This document shows positions 30,645 through 32,376 of a DNA stretch of 32,376 nucleotides, one piece after another. A program made the translations under genes and the position numbers. The notes beneath the pieces are model-generated. The model saw only the letters and a list, made by a program, of their open reading frames with translations. It ran no database searches and was not told the DNA's origin. Each line of letters starts with the position of its first letter. The stretch's first letter is position 1. Source of the stretch: Aridibacter famidurans (GTDB taxonomy: Bacteria > Acidobacteriota > Blastocatellia > Pyrinomonadales > Pyrinomonadaceae); contig JAGFIQ010000052.1 of assembly GCA_024103495.1 (NCBI GenBank), forward strand, positions 1 through 32,376, written 5' to 3'.

Positions 30645-31280
30645 ATGCTTAGGATATTACTTTTAGCCGCGGTTGCCGGGGCATTCCCGGCTTGCGGCGG
30701 CGCGCCTGTCGCCGAGAACAAGGCGGTAAATGAGCCCGCTCCCGTTGTACAGGAGCAGGCGAGGGAATCACAGGCATCCGGGAGCGAATGCAGGATCTGC
30801 GATTTCGATCACGCAACTTACAAGGGGCCGCTCTCGAAGGAAGAGATCGATGGTCTTCTCCTGGCATTGAATGACGAGTATCTCGCCTGGGCGACATACG
30901 ACCGTGTGAACAAGGACTTCAACGATCCACGTCCGTTTGTGAACATACAGCAGGCGGAAGGCCGCCACATCGAGAGACTGAAGGGCGTTTTTGGGTCGTA
31001 CGAGGTTCCTTTTCCGGAGAACAAATGGCTCGGCCGCGCGCCGCAGTTCAAAAGCCTCCAGGAAGCCTGCAAAGCGGGTGTTGACGGAGAGATCGCCAAC
31101 CGGGACCTCTACACAAGGCTCTTTGAGACCACGAAAAGGGAAGACATCACGCTAGTTTACAAAGCGCTGCAATCGGCATCCGAAGAGAACCATTTGCCGG
31201 CATTTCAAAGATGTCTCGATTCGGGCGGCGGAAACGGACGCGGCAGAGGCTATGGCCGCGGAGCGGACAGGGGGAGCTAG
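30645..31280 (+). CDS. DUF2202 ferritin-like lipoprotein
   Basis: 211 residues. A short signal ends at GAFPAC (Cys17), a likely lipidation site. After a linker, a CRIC motif (Cys49, Cys52) precedes a four-helix ferritin-like DUF2202 domain. Glu78 (NDEYLAW), Glu105 and His108 (AEGRHIE), Glu149 (DGEIANRD), Glu180 and His183 (SEENHLP) form a full E, ExxH, E, ExxH diiron set. The C-terminus is a Gly/Arg tail (GRGRGYGRGADRG). It follows the CstB-like gene by 52 bp, and G8 and a small hairpin (30617-30632) occupy that gap. The physiological role of DUF2202 is unclear; context points to sulfur or oxidative stress in the envelope. Confidence 0.87.
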   Translation: MLRILLLAAVAGAFPACGGAPVAENKAVNEPAPVVQEQARESQASGSECRICDFDHATYKGPLSKEEIDGLLLALNDEYLAWATYDRVNKDFNDPRPFVNIQQAEGRHIERLKGVFGSYEVPFPENKWLGRAPQFKSLQEACKAGVDGEIANRDLYTRLFETTKREDITLVYKALQSASEENHLPAFQRCLDSGGGNGRGRGYGRGADRGS

Positions 31281-31286
31281 ACCGTA

Positions 31287-31376
31287 ATGAGAGACCTGAT
31301 CTTTATTCTCGCCATCATCGGCATATGGCTGTTGCTCCAGCTTGCGATCCTTCCTCGTTTGGGGATCGGCACCTGA
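31287..31376 (+). CDS. 29-residue membrane microprotein at the end of the sulfur operon
   Basis: An ATG at 31287, with GGGGAG 10 nt upstream, opens 29 codons ending TGA at 31374-31376. The product is MRDLIF followed by about 16 hydrophobic residues (ILAIIGIWLLLQLAIL) and a tail PRLGIGT: a single membrane helix with a short polar end. It begins only 6 bp after the DUF2202 stop, and a strong terminator follows about 95 bp later, so it is inside the transcription unit. A good ribosome-binding site, tight spacing and a clean helix support a real gene. Function unknown; a regulator or scaffold of the TauE/SafE or rhodanese membrane proteins is a guess. Confidence 0.6.
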   Translation: MRDLIFILAIIGIWLLLQLAILPRLGIGT

Positions 31377-31471
31377 CTGAGGGGAGCTTGTGACGCCGGG
31401 TCGCGGCGTAAGAAAGCAGACGAAGAAGGAACGGGCGGCGGGTGAGCTGAACGCTGCTGCACTCGATAGAA

Positions 31472-31499
31472 AAAGGCCGGAGGAATTCCTCCGGCCTTT
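31472..31499. terminator. Bidirectional Rho-independent terminator
   Basis: A perfect 28-bp palindrome: AAAGGCCGGAGG, the AATT centre, and its complement ending CCTTT. A 12-bp GC-rich stem flanked by A on the left and T on the right lies between the sulfur operon (plus) and the FG-GAP gene (minus, ending at 31523). It can therefore stop transcription from both sides. Confidence 0.85.
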
Positions 31500-31522
31500 C
31501 AGGTTGTTGGTTCAGACAGGAC

Positions 31523-32376
31523 CTAGTGTACCTGCCAGTTGGAAAGCGGATAGTCGGCGTTACCGGCTTCACCCCAGTCGTAACCGGATGCTGTTCCTGA
31601 ACCGGAGTTCAGGATATACCAGTTACCTTCAGAGCCTCGGTAAACCGCGACATCCGTAGATCCGTCACCGTCATAATCGCCCGGTGCCATGAAGTCACTT
31701 CCCAGTCCCCACTGGGCTCCGAGCGTGCCACCGGTCCTCAAGAGGATATACCAGACACGCTGTCCGCCCTGATTGCGGCCGACCGCGAAGTCGTTCTGGC
31801 CGTCACCGTCGTAGTCTCCGGGAGCAATAAGGTCGGTGTTCAAGCCCCACGGAACATACTCGACTCCGAAGTCCGAAGACCTGAGCAAAGTAAACAGCCC
31901 TTGACCGGCTGCATCCGGATTTGTCGTCTGGACACAGAAGTCGTGACGGCCGTCTCCGTCAAAGTCGCCGATGTTCGGGAAAACGCTGAAGGACTGACCA
32001 AATCCCCAAGGAACAAAGGTAATAGCTCCGTTTCCGAGCGGCTGGCTGCTGGCGATGTAGTAGTAGAAGCACTGTCCGGGCGCCGCAGACGGGCAGCGGA
32101 AAACTGCCGGATCGGAAGTTCCGTCACCATCGTAGTCGCCGGAAACCGTCGGATCGTCGCCGATGATACCGAGATCCACGATATCAACCGTGCTGTCCGA
32201 ACTCCTGAAAATATAGAAGAATCCGCCTTGCGGGCCGGTGGCGTTCACGCCTCTCCAGACCGAGATGTCGGCATTACCGTCTCCGTCAAAATCAGTCGGA
32301 ATGAGGAAATCCGTCGCAGGCTCTCCGAACGAAGAGATCGAGGGACCGCCGCCGCCGCTGTTAGAGATGTACCAAT
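31523..32376 (-). CDS. FG-GAP/VCBS repeat surface protein, C-terminal part
   Basis: The frame ends at TAG (31523-31525) and is open to the right edge, so only about 284 C-terminal residues are visible. No start codon is present; an internal GTG at 32248 is not a credible start. Five repeats of roughly 45-60 residues each contain a calcium-binding type loop: DFDGDGNAD, DYDGDGTSD, DFDGDGRHD, DYDGDGQND and DYDGDGSTD. Each is followed by xxVxR and a strand with a W or Y (FFYIFRSSDSTV, WYILLRTGG, WYILNSGSG). These are FG-GAP repeats of a beta-propeller, usually on secreted or surface proteins. The stop comes right after a short LSNWQVH tail, with no sorting domain seen. Confidence 0.88.
   Translation of the reverse strand, partial: WYISNSGGGGPSISSFGEPATDFLIPTDFDGDGNADISVWRGVNATGPQGGFFYIFRSSDSTVDIVDLGIIGDDPTVSGDYDGDGTSDPAVFRCPSAAPGQCFYYYIASSQPLGNGAITFVPWGFGQSFSVFPNIGDFDGDGRHDFCVQTTNPDAAGQGLFTLLRSSDFGVEYVPWGLNTDLIAPGDYDGDGQNDFAVGRNQGGQRVWYILLRTGGTLGAQWGLGSDFMAPGDYDGDGSTDVAVYRGSEGNWYILNSGSGTASGYDWGEAGNADYPLSNWQVH

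Noticed and set aside
31374..31376. TGA of the 29-residue microprotein as a selenocysteine codon
   Set aside because: The downstream frame ends within about ten codons, has no recognisable C-terminal domain, and no clear SECIS hairpin was seen.

Overview
The window looks like a chromosomal segment (roughly 57-58% GC by eye) of an uncultured or lightly studied Gram-negative bacterium. I infer Acidobacteriota, probably class Blastocatellia (Pyrinomonadales-like). The reasons are an mqnD-type futalosine menaquinone gene, a very long SpoIID/LytB protein, M14 carboxypeptidases with long C-terminal extensions, FG-GAP surface proteins, and intergenic spaces full of hairpins and short repeats. No rRNA, tRNA, CRISPR array, phage or transposase was found. 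The taxonomic call is inference and was not searched.

Layout. 1-1019: tail of a ParE/RelE-type toxin, a DUF2752 membrane protein and a repeat-rich spacer. 1020-4010 (minus): a housekeeping operon miaA-hfq-tmk-holB. 4011-7038: a hairpin-rich spacer, a possible 27-residue membrane microprotein, an 800-residue SpoIID/LytB protein and a second hairpin cluster. 7039-10242: a divergent pair, a secreted M14 peptidase and a PlsC acyltransferase, with overlapping 5' ends. 10243-12126: repeat spacers and two exported proteins. 12130-14361 (minus): ubiX-methyltransferase-mqnD, a candidate menaquinone operon. 14814-19897: larB overlapping an LCAT-like lipase, then a convergent HtrA-like protease with TPRs and an exported thioredoxin-fold-like protein. 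19986-21647: a MerR-B12-binding regulator with the CarH photoreceptor residues, divergent from a four-helix membrane protein behind a consensus sigma70 promoter and a structured leader. 21769-25465: glyA and several uncharacterised proteins. 25581-27077: an M15-like lipoprotein and a GNAT acetyltransferase. 27390-31376: a sulfur/persulfide locus. 31523-end (minus): an FG-GAP repeat protein cut by the window edge.

The most coherent system is the sulfur locus: ArsR repressor, membrane rhodanese, TauE/SafE transporter, CstB-like persulfide dioxygenase-rhodanese fusion, DUF2202 ferritin-like lipoprotein and a 29-residue membrane microprotein. It has an ArsR-style operator lying on its promoter. 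By analogy with the BigR/SqrR/CstR systems it should sense and oxidise reactive sulfur. Here, however, the repressor's only two cysteines form a C-x3-C pair in the C-terminal helix. The second notable system is the CarH-like regulator. Counting from its ATG, the adenosylcobalamin-contacting Trp and Glu-His fall at 131 and 141-142, the numbers I recall for Thermus CarH.

Several genes (DUF2752, larB, arsR, the CarH-like gene) have a -10-like box 6-13 nt before the ATG and no Shine-Dalgarno, suggesting leaderless transcripts. The spacers carry at least four families of palindromic or tandem repeats, some present in two or more copies in the window.
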